64,000 nt of DNA, taken from the NCBI RefSeq assembly GCF_003324165.1, contig NW_025407837.1, positions 558,001-622,000 of the forward strand, given 5' to 3'. Below the pieces are notes generated by a model. That model ran no database searches. It was given only the letters and a program-made list of their open reading frames with translations, and had not been told where the DNA came from. Origin of the DNA: Naegleria lovaniensis. Taxonomy: Eukaryota; Heterolobosea; Eutetramitea; Acrasida; Naegleriidae. Below are positions 1 to 10,479 of the stretch, in pieces. The translations under genes and the position numbers were made by a program. How positions within the stretch are numbered: position 1 is the stretch's first letter; each line of letters begins with the position of its first letter.

Positions 1-1
1 A

Positions 2-1546
2 TTCATGGGTCCTTCAATGATTCACAAGTATTCAAACCATGAAAATATGACAAGGTGGCTATTTTCAACCGATGTATGGTATACACTATGTTCCTTAATG
101 AAGAATATGATTCCGTTACGAGTGTTGTATGATTCAAGCATGATGAGAATGTGTAAAACTTGGAATGTGAAAGATCGAGCCGATTTATTTTCTTTCAAAC
201 ATCAAGCCTCCTTGTATGGAGGATTGTTGGGTGGATTTTTACCACCGCTAGTGACGTGGTTAATGGGAGATGGGCCAGTCTTTCCACAGTTTTATGTATT
301 ATTTGGATCATGCATGGTTATTTTGTCCTATGTGGTCATGGGAATGTTCTTGAGAAGAAAACAAACCATGATGATGGAAAGCGGTCATGAAAATTCTCCA
401 GAAAAAAAGAAAAATCCTTCATGGATTCCTTCGTTGAGAAAGTGTTTTGAAAATAGAGCATTTTTGGTCTTGCTCTATTTATTTACTTATGAGACATTGA
501 GAGGATTGTTGTGGAATGGTCTTTATATTTTGTATTTAACCAAAGTGTTACATCTTGAAGGTTCAGAATTTGATTTCTATTCTGGAGTCATGCATACGGC
601 AGGTATGGTAGGAGCCATGGTGTTCACTCCAGTGTGGCAATTGATTGCTTCAAAATATGGAAATTATAATTCTTGGCTCTTTTCATACATGTTACAAATA
701 CCCATTGGTGTGTTTGTTTATTTGGTAATTGATTATTCTGAGACAACCTCTCAAATTTATTGGTATTTGCCATTTTTCATGCTGCTGACAATTACGGGAA
801 GGGCCAGTGGCTTCTTGTTGGATGGTATTAAGAGTACAGTATTTGATTATGACGAATTGAGAACTGGAGAGAGACGAGAAGCTTCTATTGAGGCAACTTG
901 GTCAGTCATTCCACGATATGTGGACATGCTTTCGAGCTCTGTTTCTTTCGGAATTTTATCGTATTTCAACACGTATGGCATGACACCAGGTCAAATTGCA
1001 GCTTTGAAAAACGGAGAATATACAATTAATGGGAAACGATCAATATCTGTACAAGCAGCACTTCTCCCCTCCCTTACTTCCATTATTTGCCTATTATTAA
1101 TGTACAAATTTCCCATTAATGATGAAATGCATTCGAAAATACTTGAAGAGCTCAAGAAGAAGCGAGAGAGTAACATCAACAGTCAACCTTCTGAAATTAT
1201 TTTGGATCCAATTACCAACGAGAAAATTCGAAACGATCGAGAGGCACATCACTTGGATGCAAGCGCAAAACGAGAGCTCTCGCTAGCCAAAGACTACTTT
1301 TTTTCCTTTGAGCTTGAAAACATGAAGAGAAGCAGCTTCTATTTGAGACATGCTTGGCACATTGAGATTGCACTTTGCACACTGTTGTTTGCATGTTGTT
1401 TGACATTTGGATATCACTTTGTCACGTCAGTTTTGTTGGGCAGAGACATGTTTGCAACATTATTTTTGTGGTTAAGCTCCGTGACATTCACTTGGAGTGG
1501 TTTTCACTTTAGCAGAATTGGTATTGCAAGAAAAATTGTGAAATAA
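2..1546 (+). CDS. GPH/MFS_2-type sugar:cation symporter, 5' end cut by window
   Basis: The frame is open at the left edge, so this is the C-terminal part of a longer gene; the ATG at 5 is probably internal. About nine hydrophobic segments are visible, with a charged cytoplasmic loop and a KKKRE-rich stretch after the main core, followed by two further helices at the C-terminus. The loop DYDELRTGERREASIEA matches the D-x-x-E-L-x-T-G-x-R-x-E signature of the glycoside-pentoside-hexuronide:cation symporter branch of the major facilitator superfamily. Family members carry sugars or related small molecules with H+ or Na+; the substrate here cannot be told. It ends 32 bp before the convergent stop codon of DRG2. 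Confidence 0.72.
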   Translation, partial: FMGPSMIHKYSNHENMTRWLFSTDVWYTLCSLMKNMIPLRVLYDSSMMRMCKTWNVKDRADLFSFKHQASLYGGLLGGFLPPLVTWLMGDGPVFPQFYVLFGSCMVILSYVVMGMFLRRKQTMMMESGHENSPEKKKNPSWIPSLRKCFENRAFLVLLYLFTYETLRGLLWNGLYILYLTKVLHLEGSEFDFYSGVMHTAGMVGAMVFTPVWQLIASKYGNYNSWLFSYMLQIPIGVFVYLVIDYSETTSQIYWYLPFFMLLTITGRASGFLLDGIKSTVFDYDELRTGERREASIEATWSVIPRYVDMLSSSVSFGILSYFNTYGMTPGQIAALKNGEYTINGKRSISVQAALLPSLTSIICLLLMYKFPINDEMHSKILEELKKKRESNINSQPSEIILDPITNEKIRNDREAHHLDASAKRELSLAKDYFFSFELENMKRSSFYLRHAWHIEIALCTLLFACCLTFGYHFVTSVLLGRDMFATLFLWLSSVTFTWSGFHFSRIGIARKIVK

Positions 1547-1578
1547 GTATAATGTCTTTATCAAAATTGAGGAAAATT

Positions 1579-3242
1579 TTAACCATTAAGTACGAGTTGT
1601 ACCACATCTTCATCGGTGAGCTCATGGTTAAGACCCACACATTGCGGCACGTGTTTGGCACTTCGGACCGAAAATAAATTACAGTAGGCACGATAATAAT
1701 ATTATAAGTTTCTATTATCATGCAAATATAAAGAAATAATACTACTTACGACTTTCCCCATACGTAGGCGTATTTGAAACTCTTTTTCATATCCTTGTGA
1801 ATACTAATACAGATATCTTCAACGGTAGCTCCTTCTCGCAACACAACAGGATCCTTAAAATCGGGTGCACATCCCTTCTTCTTTGTATAAACTCGAATCA
1901 ATCCAAGATGTTCCCAAATTTGGTCAATCAAATAATCCAAGTTCAAATCCCAATTACATGAAATGACCACAGAGTTTTCTTTTCTTGCCAATCGATCTAC
2001 TTCTTCCAATGTAATTGTATCGACCTTGTTGTATACATAGAGACATCTAATATATTGTCTATTTCCTTCAACTAAATCGATAAAATCATCAATTTCAGCA
2101 TCATATCGGATTACCACTTCTGCATTGTGAATTTTGTGCTCTCGCAAAATATCAGCCACAAGTTTTTCTGTCAAGCCCTTTGTTTGTTTGCAAGTTGTCG
2201 TATATCTAAGCCCTCCTTGTTTGAGTGGTTTAAAATACATGTTAGGTCTTGGTTTGTTCAATCTGATGCCTACAGTTTCCAATTCTTTTTCCAATAATTG
2301 TCTATGAATTTCTCCTTTAGAAGCATCCAACATCATCAATACCAAGTCTGCTGTTCTTGCTGTAGAAATGACCTGTCTACCTCTTCCTTTACTATATATT
2401 GAAAAATAAATCAATTATTTAGGTACAGAGTAGTAGGTAATCGTTAAACCAAATGCAAATTGCATTCGGAAATTGCGTATTTAAAAAGTCAATTATTTCA
2501 TAAAGGAGACAAACATCAAATAATAGATATGCAATGATTGATAAAATTATCATCATGATGATAGAAATATTATCACAAAAACATACCCTTCTGCTGCTCC
2601 TTCAATGATACCAGGTAAATCCAACAATTGAATTCTTGATCCATTATATTCAATCACACCTGGAATACAAGTTAAAGTTGTAAATTCATAAGCTCCTGTT
2701 TCCGATTCAGTACCAGTAACCTTGTTGAGGAGAGTGGATTTACCGACGGATGGGAAGCCGATTAGAGCGACACGGGCGTCACCAGCTTTTCGAGCTTCAA
2801 ACCCATCACCTCCACCTCCACCTTTCTTTTCAGAGTCAATCAGTTGAGAACGTACTGGTGTTATTGTTATCAATAATGATTACACGGATTTCATCATTTG
2901 TACAAAATAATCATCATCAAATCCAAATTTGAATTATTATTAATGCAAATATCATATTATTATATTCCAAATGTAAGATCATATCTCAAACTTACGCCTA
3001 GCCAATCTAGCCTTCAAGAGACCAAGATGGTACTCGGTGGCTTTGTTCTTTTGGGTTTTATTCATTTCATTTTCAATGTCTGTAATGTTTTAATCATACC
3101 AACACCATCAATGCACACAAAATACATGGTACCATCATGATCATCAATTCCGAGGCACATGTCAAATATGAAACTGGTTCATACCGATATCCAAGTAACA
3201 ACAACAGCAACACTCACCTTTTATCTTTTCAAGAAGACCCAT
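1579..3242 (-). CDS. DRG2: DRG2/Rbg2 developmentally regulated GTPase, 5 exons
   Basis: Exons are 3218-3242, 2996-3079, 2587-2854, 1750-2391 and 1579-1660; phases join exactly to give 366 aa, close to human DRG2 (about 364). The N-terminus [14 protein letters not shown] and [17 protein letters not shown] match the DRG helical region. G motifs are visible: GFPSVGKS (G1), DLPG (G3), NKVD (G4). The text [12 protein letters not shown] and [14 protein letters not shown] favours DRG2 over DRG1. The last exon encodes the TGS tail [13 protein letters not shown] to [11 protein letters not shown]2 proteins bind DFRP/Gir2 partners and act on translating ribosomes (family knowledge). The donors are GTGAGT, GTAAGT, GTATGT and GTAAGT. 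The gene lies 63 bp downstream of the MAPKK-like kinase stop, on the same strand. Confidence 0.93.
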
Positions 3243-3305
3243 TTTTTTTGAATCAAAAAAATAAGACAAAGGGTTAGTCAAAAAGAAACCACTTGGGGTG
3301 TTATT

Positions 3306-5163
3306 CTATCGTTTGGATGAAGAAGATGGAGGTTGTTGCTCTTGTGAAGAGGAAGAAGAGGAGGCTTCTTTCTGCTTTTGTTTCACGTTGTGTCGTTTCA
3401 CTGCAATGTAGCGTCGATAGACCCACTTTTCAACACTCTTTCTCATCTTTTCTTCGTCTTTCTTGTATTTTGTGATCCAGGGATGATTCATGAGTTGAGA
3501 TGCAGAAGGCCGTTTCTTTCGATCAAATGTCATGCATTGATAAACGAAAGATTTGAATTCTGGAGAATATTCCTTTTCGTCGATTGGGAACGGTTCACTT
3601 CCTGTTTCTTCTAAATGTTCAAACATGGACCAAATGGTGAACTCAGGTTTTAGCGTGAATGGAAATATTCCCATTCCCAATTGTGCAATAGTTAATCCAA
3701 GACTCCAAATATCGCTATCAAAGCTGTGAGATTGGCCTCGAATTCTTTCGGGCTGTGGTAAGTCATTAAATGTAGCAAAATGCAAGGATTTTCATGCTCA
3801 GCCACTACTACAGAACACGTTTCAATAAAACTTACCGACATGTAGACTAAAACGAAATCAATCAGCTATTCCAACAACGTGACAATAAACTTACTGTATG
3901 TTCCACAAAACGTGTCAAATTTTGCCGTTTTTTGAATTTCCTCCAATTTTGATTTGATCCAAAATCCGCTCATTCCAACTATTGTTCCATGAAGGAATAT
4001 TAAAAAAATTCGAGGGCGTTCAAGTATAATTAAAACTCATAAAAAATCACTCTACTCCACTTACAGTCTGCAATTTTACATATTCCCTTACTATTTATCA
4101 GAATATTGGCTGGTTTTATATCTCTGTGGATGATGTAACATTCCTCATGAATATATTTCAATCCTTTCAATATTTGGTAGGTCATTTTGCTCAAAATCTT
4201 TTCTGGAACTTTCTTTGTGATTTTTATCACGTCTTCCAACGATCCACAGTCCATATATTCCAAAATCATTAAAATAGCTCCTTCTCTATAAAAAGAATCT
4301 AGTAACTTGATAATGTGAGGATTTCTATTCGTGTAGAGGGCTTTCACTTCATGAATGATCGATTTTGCGAGCTGTTTTTCAACATAAATTTTCTTCATGG
4401 CATAAACTTGTCTGTTGGGTTTCTTGTTGTCTTCTTTCACAGAGTCTTCACTATCCAATTCTCCCTGAGAGCTCGACGAAGTTAGTTGAGGAGTGACTCC
4501 AAAAGTGATCTCAGAACTTGGAGTGTGATAAACTTTAAACACAGAAGCAGAACTTCCGCTTCCCAATTTCACAAAACCAGACAATTCTTCATAGCGGATT
4601 AATCCAGTCATGGAATTTAAATTATCATCGCCCATTACGGGTGAAGTAGTTGTTTCTTGAGGTTGGCCGACGGCAGAGGTTGTACAATTTAAATTTGTTG
4701 GAAATTCAAAAATTGAAGAGTCTACGTATTGTGTTGAGAGTGGAGTCTTTTCACGATCAATACCTCTGGGTCCAATACTCAATTCATTTTCGTATTCAAA
4801 TCGTTCACCGGAACTAGATTTAAAAATTTAATCATCATGAAATCCAACAAGTATTATAACATAATAATAATATAATTATAACATATTATAGCAACGAATA
4901 TATATTATTAACAGATTTTAAAATGTATATTACTCTTCCTCCAAGAATGATACCTACATTCTCACCGACTCTTCATTAAAACTCTTCTTCTTACTCACAG
5001 AAGACGCAACTTCAGATGCTTGCTTGTTGATCTCATCCGGTACCGTTTGCACCACAGATGGTTTTTGAGAAGGTTGATGACTCGTCCCCAATGCATTCTC
5101 AATCCTATTGAAATCTACATGATCTGAAGGATTTCCTAACATGAGCTTTGCTTTGGAACGCAT
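3306..5163 (-). CDS. MAPKK (STE7)-like protein kinase, 5 exons with an 11-nt microexon
   Basis: Exons 4958-5163, 4065-4813, 3895-3978, 3836-3846 and 3306-3752 join in phase to 498 aa. The N-terminal ~140 residues are low complexity. The kinase domain shows a Gly-rich loop (LGSGSSASVFKV), the catalytic Lys in YAMKKIYVE, HRDIKPANIL, DFG in IADFGMSGFW, and GTYIYMSPERI, which is the MAPKK-style APE region. It ends with a Gln/Ser-rich tail. MAPKKs phosphorylate the TxY loop of MAP kinases; the precise cascade here is unknown. The activation loop is longer than in animal MEKs. Exon 4 is only 11 nt and encodes the residues just before SPERI. The first intron uses donor GTAGGT. Start: ATG at 5163, the first ATG of a frame that joins the rest in phase. 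Confidence 0.85.
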
Positions 5164-5537
5164 TTTTTATTGTGTGCATCGGACTTTAAGAAATGTAAGT
5201 TTTCAAAACAGTGTTCAGATGATGGTCCATCGGGTATAGTGGCGGCATCTCCTTCGGTTGAATGTTCAGGTGTGCGTTTTAGTTGTTAAGGTATTACACA
5301 CTTGTTTGAGGTTTAACCTTAAAATGTTTATTGTGTCCGCTTCCCTTTGTCCTCAATACAAATCGAATGAAATTGTCATTATATACCAACAAATTGAAAT
5401 TGGAATCCTAAAGTGTCCAATGATGACTACGTTAAAACACGTGCTTTCAAAATTGCTTGCATCGTCTCCACAATATGTGCACCACATGACTGAATTAGAA
5501 TCGTATATCCGTAATGATTCGGCTCAACTAATCTACC
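5164..5537. other. Intergenic spacer upstream of the MAPKK-like gene
   Basis: About 370 bp between the start of the MAPKK-like kinase and the stop of the Rrg7-like gene, both on the minus strand. A plus-strand frame from 5258 is open but begins at TTG and shows no family features, so I do not call it. The stretch presumably holds the kinase promoter and the 3' end of the upstream gene. Confidence 0.5.
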
Positions 5538-6467
5538 TTATAGAGTTTGAAACGTGATATACTTTTTTCCATCACTTCTTCTCACAACCGATGTGCTTAA
5601 TCCTGGAATGAGATTCTGTGCTGCATGATTCATGCAAAAATAGGTGAGCATGTACTCATCAGAGATGTCCAATGGAAGAGAAATTGCTGTTGTTGTTGTT
5701 GTGCTAGTATTACTTCTCTGATCACTTTTCTTACTGGCAGTAGAGGCACTCTCATTTTCTAAACTTAATCGAATGAGAATGATTGGATATTTGGAATCAA
5801 TGGCTTGTCGAACTGCAAATTCTGTAAATCCAGAATAACTCACAAATAATCCAATAATTGTATTGGATGGAGTTCCCTCGTTTTTGTCGCAATTCGTTTG
5901 AGTTGTCGTGTTGACATGTTGTCCTACTCCTCGTAAATGATAATGGCTTAAAACTCCTTCAAATTCTCGTATCGATTTTACACCTGTTGTATCTTTCTCT
6001 CTCTTACATTGTCCCAAAACAGAAATGGGCTGAGATGTTAATTTACATTTGAATGGTAAATTCCAAAATCCTTTAAAATCAATACCTTGATCGTGAGAGG
6101 AGAGTGTTTGTGAGAGTTGAAAATCATAGGGTTCTTGAGATAGAAATTGAATGACATGCTGTTCAAATAATCGTCCTAATTCTTGTTGTGAAATGGAACA
6201 AACAGTAGTGTCGTTCGTTGGCTGTTGTTCCATCTCTTCGGAATTTACATTTGGAAAAATTGATAATTTCAAGTGTGATGACTTGTAACTTGATGATGAT
6301 GATCTATGGTATGTTTTGAAATCATTCCGTGATGATGTTATTGGATCATACATGAAATATAATGAGGTGCATCGGGTTGTGCTACTACTGATCAACGAGT
6401 ATTTGCAATTCCGAATCCAATTCGAAGAAGCACCATGACCGAGCAACCGAAGGTAATTTCGATGCAT
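5538..6467 (-). CDS. Rrg7-like mitochondrial protein with PD-(D/E)XK nuclease fold
   Basis: 309 aa, start ATG at 6467 after a run of seven A. The first ~75 residues are Ser/Arg-rich and could be a mitochondrial presequence. The core has EQHVIQFL, then DQGIDFKGFWNLP, then VLGQCKREK. The spaced G-I-D and Q-C-K residues are the catalytic pattern of restriction-endonuclease-like proteins and match the fungal RRG7 (required for respiratory growth 7, DUF2034) family. A Ser/Thr-rich insert lies near residues 240-260. Yeast Rrg7 is mitochondrial and needed for respiration; its substrate is not established. The gene is divergent from DDX55/Spb4 across a very short shared promoter. Confidence 0.72.
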   Translation of the reverse strand: MHRNYLRLLGHGASSNWIRNCKYSLISSSTTRCTSLYFMYDPITSSRNDFKTYHRSSSSSYKSSHLKLSIFPNVNSEEMEQQPTNDTTVCSISQQELGRLFEQHVIQFLSQEPYDFQLSQTLSSHDQGIDFKGFWNLPFKCKLTSQPISVLGQCKREKDTTGVKSIREFEGVLSHYHLRGVGQHVNTTTQTNCDKNEGTPSNTIIGLFVSYSGFTEFAVRQAIDSKYPIILIRLSLENESASTASKKSDQRSNTSTTTTTAISLPLDISDEYMLTYFCMNHAAQNLIPGLSTSVVRRSDGKKYITFQTL

Positions 6468-6624
6468 TTTTTTAAATCAATTAATGATGATGATGATGAT
6501 CATGAATGGAAACAACAAAACACTGATTGGTTTCTTCAGCTTGCCAAGATGTTTTCATTGTTGTTTTTTGAATGAACACCATTCACAAATGTCAACAAAT
6601 TCATTGAATTTTCATAGAAAAAAA

Positions 6625-9135
6625 ATGCCCAAAAAAGAGAGCATTCTCAAACGACACTTTAAACAAATGCTGAAGAGTAGCAGCAGCAATAACAACAACG
6701 GATCCACGGCTGATATGGGTTCAGGACCCACTAGTCAAAAGAAAAAGAAGAGAAAACATAATAATAGTTCAGATACGGATATGAAAACATTATCGGAAGC
6801 ACAAAAGGAAAAACAACTTTCCGAAGAAGAAAATTATGATGAGGAATATAATCATGATGATGAAATTGGTGATGAATATAACGAAGAGTATGAAAATGAT
6901 GAAAATTATGATCAGGAATATGAAGAAAACCATGACGATGATATGCATGAAGAGAACGCTTCCTGGTCAACAACAAGCCCACAAGATAATATATCATCCA
7001 ACAGCTCCAAAAACAAGGAAAATTCAAACTCGAAATCTGTAACCGAACCCACTCGAATCCAACATGCAATCCTTCCTCCAAAGCCTAAGCCTCTTCATAG
7101 AATTGATCTCGGAAAGAAATGGAGTGCTCTTAATAATCCACCCATTCATAGTGAGCTTCTTTCGATCATACATGACGATTTCAAATTTACTCACATGTCT
7201 CCAGTCCAAGAAAACACAATTCCTTTATTATTGAATAATAAGGATGTTGTGGTTCAAGCTCTTACTGGATCTGGTAAAACTCTAGCGTTTGTGATCCCAA
7301 TCTTTCAATATATACTAACACGACAATTTGAAGGAAAGGTTCCGACTGAAGAGGAGATGGCCACACGAAGGAAGAATGTCTATTCAATCGTATTATTGCC
7401 AACACGTGAGCTTGCAAGACAAGTGTATGATGTAGCAAACAAATTTGCTTCAAAAACAAATTTAATTGTGAAATTATTTATTGGAGGAGAGGAACGAGAA
7501 ACCTTACAACCAGCATCTGAGTTTTCACAAAGCTCTACTGATAAGATATCCAAGTTAGAAAGCTCATTTCTCGACTGTAATATTGCAATCGGGACTCCAG
7601 GAAGAATGCTCGATTACTTAAAATCCAAACTGTTAAAAGTGAAGCTTTTAGAAATTTTAATTATTGACGAAGCAGATATTATTTTGAATATGGGTTTTAG
7701 ACAGCAAGTTGATGACATATTGTCACATCTTCCCAAGCAACGTAGAACAGGATTATTTAGCGCAACTCAAACCAGTGAACTTGATGACTTGGTTCGTTCA
7801 GGTCTTAGAAATCCTATGAAAGTGACAGCAGTGGAGACTCATGAGAGCAGCGGATCTGACAAGAAAAAAGCCACAGTACCCTCTCAATTAACTAATTTCT
7901 ACATGTACTGTGATTACAGACAAAAGCTAAATTATTTGATACATCTCCTCAAGAATGATGATCCAATACCGAGTGGAAACAGCATTATTGTTTACTTTTT
8001 AACATGTGCCTGTGTTGATTTTTATTCGAAACTCTTTCGAGAAATTTTGGGAAAGAAGGACTTGCAATCCATTCAATTGTTTTCATTGCATGGTCAAATG
8101 GTTCAAAAGAGACGAAATGCCGAACATCAATCTTTCAAGACTGCATGTGAAGAAATTTCGAAACAACACGAAAGTAACATCTCCAATGAAACTAGTAATG
8201 AATCATCAAATACCACTACTAATGTTTCCAATAGTAAGAAGGCAGTCCTTTTTTGTACAGATGTTGCAGCAAGAGGTCTCGATTTTCCAAGTATTTCCAC
8301 CATTATTCAATTTGATGCACCAACAAACCCAGATCAATTTGTACATCGTGTAGGACGAACTGCGAGAATGGGTAAGGAAGGCCAATCCATACTCTTTTTG
8401 GCACGTTTCGAAAATGATTACATTGATTATTTGGAATTTAAGAAAATTCACATGCATGAATTGGTAGCTTCTCAGAATATGATTTCACACAATTATACTA
8501 ATAAGGAAACTCTCAAGAACATTATTTTGAGTGATCGAGATATTTTCGAGAAGGGTGAAGAGGCATTGAAGAGTTTTGTGAGATCCTATAAGGAACATCA
8601 ATTGACATATATTTTCAAATTTGACAAGTTACGATTTGATCAATTGTTGGAGGCATATTGTGTGTTAAAACGACCTACCATTCGTGAAATTAAGCAACAA
8701 ATGGAAAAGATTGTACTGCCTTTTGCCAAAGATATTGCAGATCCTGATACTATACCGTATAAAGATGTGAGAAGAGAAAAATCAAGATTAGAGCGACTCA
8801 AAAAACAAGAAGAAAACAAACAACTCTTAGAAGAACGTAAAAAGGAACAGTTGAAGGAGCAAAAAGAACAAAAGAAAAACTCTGTCAATTACTTGAAGGA
8901 TAAAGTGAGAAATAGAAGTGACTTGTCTTCGAGGGAGAAGAAACAAATTTACAATAGAATTGAAAATCATGAATTCAATGAAGAGGCCATGTTGTTGAAA
9001 CGACTCAAGAGAAAGGAAATTTCTGAAGAAGAGTATGAAGAATTGACTGGTGAATCAAAAATGGAAGAAGAAATTCTCAAAAAACTTTCAGAAAGAAAAA
9101 GAAAACAATTACAAACGCAATTCAAAAAGAAGTAA
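6625..9135 (+). CDS. DDX55: DEAD-box ATP-dependent RNA helicase DDX55/Spb4
   Basis: A nucleolar helicase of 60S ribosome biogenesis (family knowledge). The frame is open from an ATG cluster at 6484, but ATG 6625 follows an A-run (MPKKES) and leaves a more usual spacer to the divergent neighbour, so I take it as start (836 aa); starting at 6484 would add 47 residues. Acidic Asp/Glu/Tyr-rich N-terminus, then Q motif (MSPVQENTIP), motif I GSGKT at about nt 7266, PTRELARQ, TPGR, DEAD at about nt 7666, SAT, ARGLDF and HRVGRTARMG at about nt 8344. The C-terminal DUF4217-like part and PDTIPYKDVRREK match DDX55/Spb4 rather than DDX10/Dbp4. The Lys/Glu-rich tail is typical. No introns. Confidence 0.9.
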   Translation: MPKKESILKRHFKQMLKSSSSNNNNGSTADMGSGPTSQKKKKRKHNNSSDTDMKTLSEAQKEKQLSEEENYDEEYNHDDEIGDEYNEEYENDENYDQEYEENHDDDMHEENASWSTTSPQDNISSNSSKNKENSNSKSVTEPTRIQHAILPPKPKPLHRIDLGKKWSALNNPPIHSELLSIIHDDFKFTHMSPVQENTIPLLLNNKDVVVQALTGSGKTLAFVIPIFQYILTRQFEGKVPTEEEMATRRKNVYSIVLLPTRELARQVYDVANKFASKTNLIVKLFIGGEERETLQPASEFSQSSTDKISKLESSFLDCNIAIGTPGRMLDYLKSKLLKVKLLEILIIDEADIILNMGFRQQVDDILSHLPKQRRTGLFSATQTSELDDLVRSGLRNPMKVTAVETHESSGSDKKKATVPSQLTNFYMYCDYRQKLNYLIHLLKNDDPIPSGNSIIVYFLTCACVDFYSKLFREILGKKDLQSIQLFSLHGQMVQKRRNAEHQSFKTACEEISKQHESNISNETSNESSNTTTNVSNSKKAVLFCTDVAARGLDFPSISTIIQFDAPTNPDQFVHRVGRTARMGKEGQSILFLARFENDYIDYLEFKKIHMHELVASQNMISHNYTNKETLKNIILSDRDIFEKGEEALKSFVRSYKEHQLTYIFKFDKLRFDQLLEAYCVLKRPTIREIKQQMEKIVLPFAKDIADPDTIPYKDVRREKSRLERLKKQEENKQLLEERKKEQLKEQKEQKKNSVNYLKDKVRNRSDLSSREKKQIYNRIENHEFNEEAMLLKRLKRKEISEEEYEELTGESKMEEEILKKLSERKRKQLQTQFKKK

Positions 9136-9294
9136 AATTTATTGTGGGCTTTTTATGGTGCAGGTTCTAGGTGAGTGTTGTTGAGGGAGGGTAATTTCAA
9201 ATTGCTTTTTGGTGTGCTAGTGGTACAATCTTATTTACATTGATCTAGAGATAAAGATAACGACGTCGATGCCAAATTAGTACAACTTCATTCT

Positions 9295-9966
9295 TCACAC
9301 ATGATTCAATACATGCAAATTTAAATCGACTTGAAAGTCCTTCAATTCTCGCATTAACATTTCACATTGTTGTTGACATTCGTGTGATGACAATACTTTC
9401 ATTCCTGTAATGTCTTTCAACTCCATCGATTGTTGAGCAAAAAATCCAGGCACTGACATCAAGGTTCCATTCTCGTCATCCATGATGAAATCTCCATAGA
9501 GCCCATACCATTGTTGGAAGTGATCAATCTTTTGTTGTCGATAAAACGGCATGTTCATTAAATCTGAAGAAGGAAGAGAAAATCGTCGTTGTGATGTGGA
9601 ATTTGTAGAGTCGTCCAAGTCCTCATTCATTTCCTCGCCCGTATAAGAAGATCCTTGTGGATCATGATGATGATTCGTGGTCATGGAATAATCGTCATCT
9701 TCCTGCATAAGGACATCATGATCGTGTTGTGATGGTAGTTGTGTCATGAGCATATCTTCAGGTTGATGATGATTGGGTGAAGGATTTGCATGATTGTGGT
9801 GAATGATTCGTGTCGTTTTTAGTTTTTGCAAAGGTGCCGGAGAAGAAATGGCTCGATCACGGCCTGTGGTCGTTATTGTTGTTGATGATGATGATTGAAA
9901 CAAATGTGAGGAGTGCTGGTGTTGATGATGTTGCTTTTGAATGGATGAACATGCTGGTGGTTGCAT
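9295..9966 (-). CDS. Hypothetical His/Gln/Ser-rich protein
   Basis: 223 aa from ATG at 9966. I do not recognise a family. The first ~115 residues are low complexity, rich in His, Gln, Ser and Thr. The C-terminal ~90 residues look folded: YRQQKIDHFQQWYGLYGDF, then PGFFAQQSMELKDITGMKV, ending in a likely amphipathic helix with CQQQCEMLMRELKDF. No signal peptide or membrane helix is visible. It is convergent with DDX55/Spb4, with a 159-bp spacer. It may be a lineage-specific protein; the acidic centre and a possible helical dimer segment could suit a nuclear or scaffold protein, but that is a guess. Confidence 0.5.
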   Translation of the reverse strand: MQPPACSSIQKQHHQHQHSSHLFQSSSSTTITTTGRDRAISSPAPLQKLKTTRIIHHNHANPSPNHHQPEDMLMTQLPSQHDHDVLMQEDDDYSMTTNHHHDPQGSSYTGEEMNEDLDDSTNSTSQRRFSLPSSDLMNMPFYRQQKIDHFQQWYGLYGDFIMDDENGTLMSVPGFFAQQSMELKDITGMKVLSSHECQQQCEMLMRELKDFQVDLNLHVLNHV

Positions 9967-10479
9967 CTTGTGACAAGTGACAGCGCGTAGGATTTGGCGA
10001 TAGGTCCAAACGATTCGTTTTTTTTTAAACCTGTGAAGTGAGATTTCATGGACATGACCGTTACAGAGAGAATTTGGTCATCTAGTTCATGTAAGAGACT
10101 AAGTAAAAATTATCCAGTCGCCCAAATGCTTGCATTGTTCACACGCAATTGTTGTCTCTAAAATTATGTTTCACACACACTGACTGAGGAAATAATAGAA
10201 ATTCGCTTCACAGAATAAAATCAAGTCATTGAAGGTACTATTGATCATGATGGAGATAGGTATCTCTTAATTCCCGCTCTGGCTGTAATGTGAGACTACA
10301 GTTCTAATGAATAAGGGTAATTTGTATTTCCAAAAGAGCTATATCTGAACACATTTCAAATAGAGCTGTTCAAGATTAGGTTCTTGTCACATGCCATCAA
10401 AAAGTTGTGCATGGTCTTTTTCTTCCTCGCATACGAGATCTTGTTATTTTGTTATTGGTGAGAGCAATTGAGGACATAA
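9967..10479. other. Intergenic spacer
   Basis: 513 bp between the start of the hypothetical gene and the stop of Met-tRNA synthetase, both on the minus strand. I see no open frame with coding character, no tRNA cloverleaf and no repeat. It should hold the promoter of the gene at 9295-9966. Confidence 0.5.

Noticed and set aside
5258-5557. 99-aa plus-strand open frame
   Set aside because: Begins at TTG, no motif, overlaps the end of the Rrg7-like gene; likely chance.
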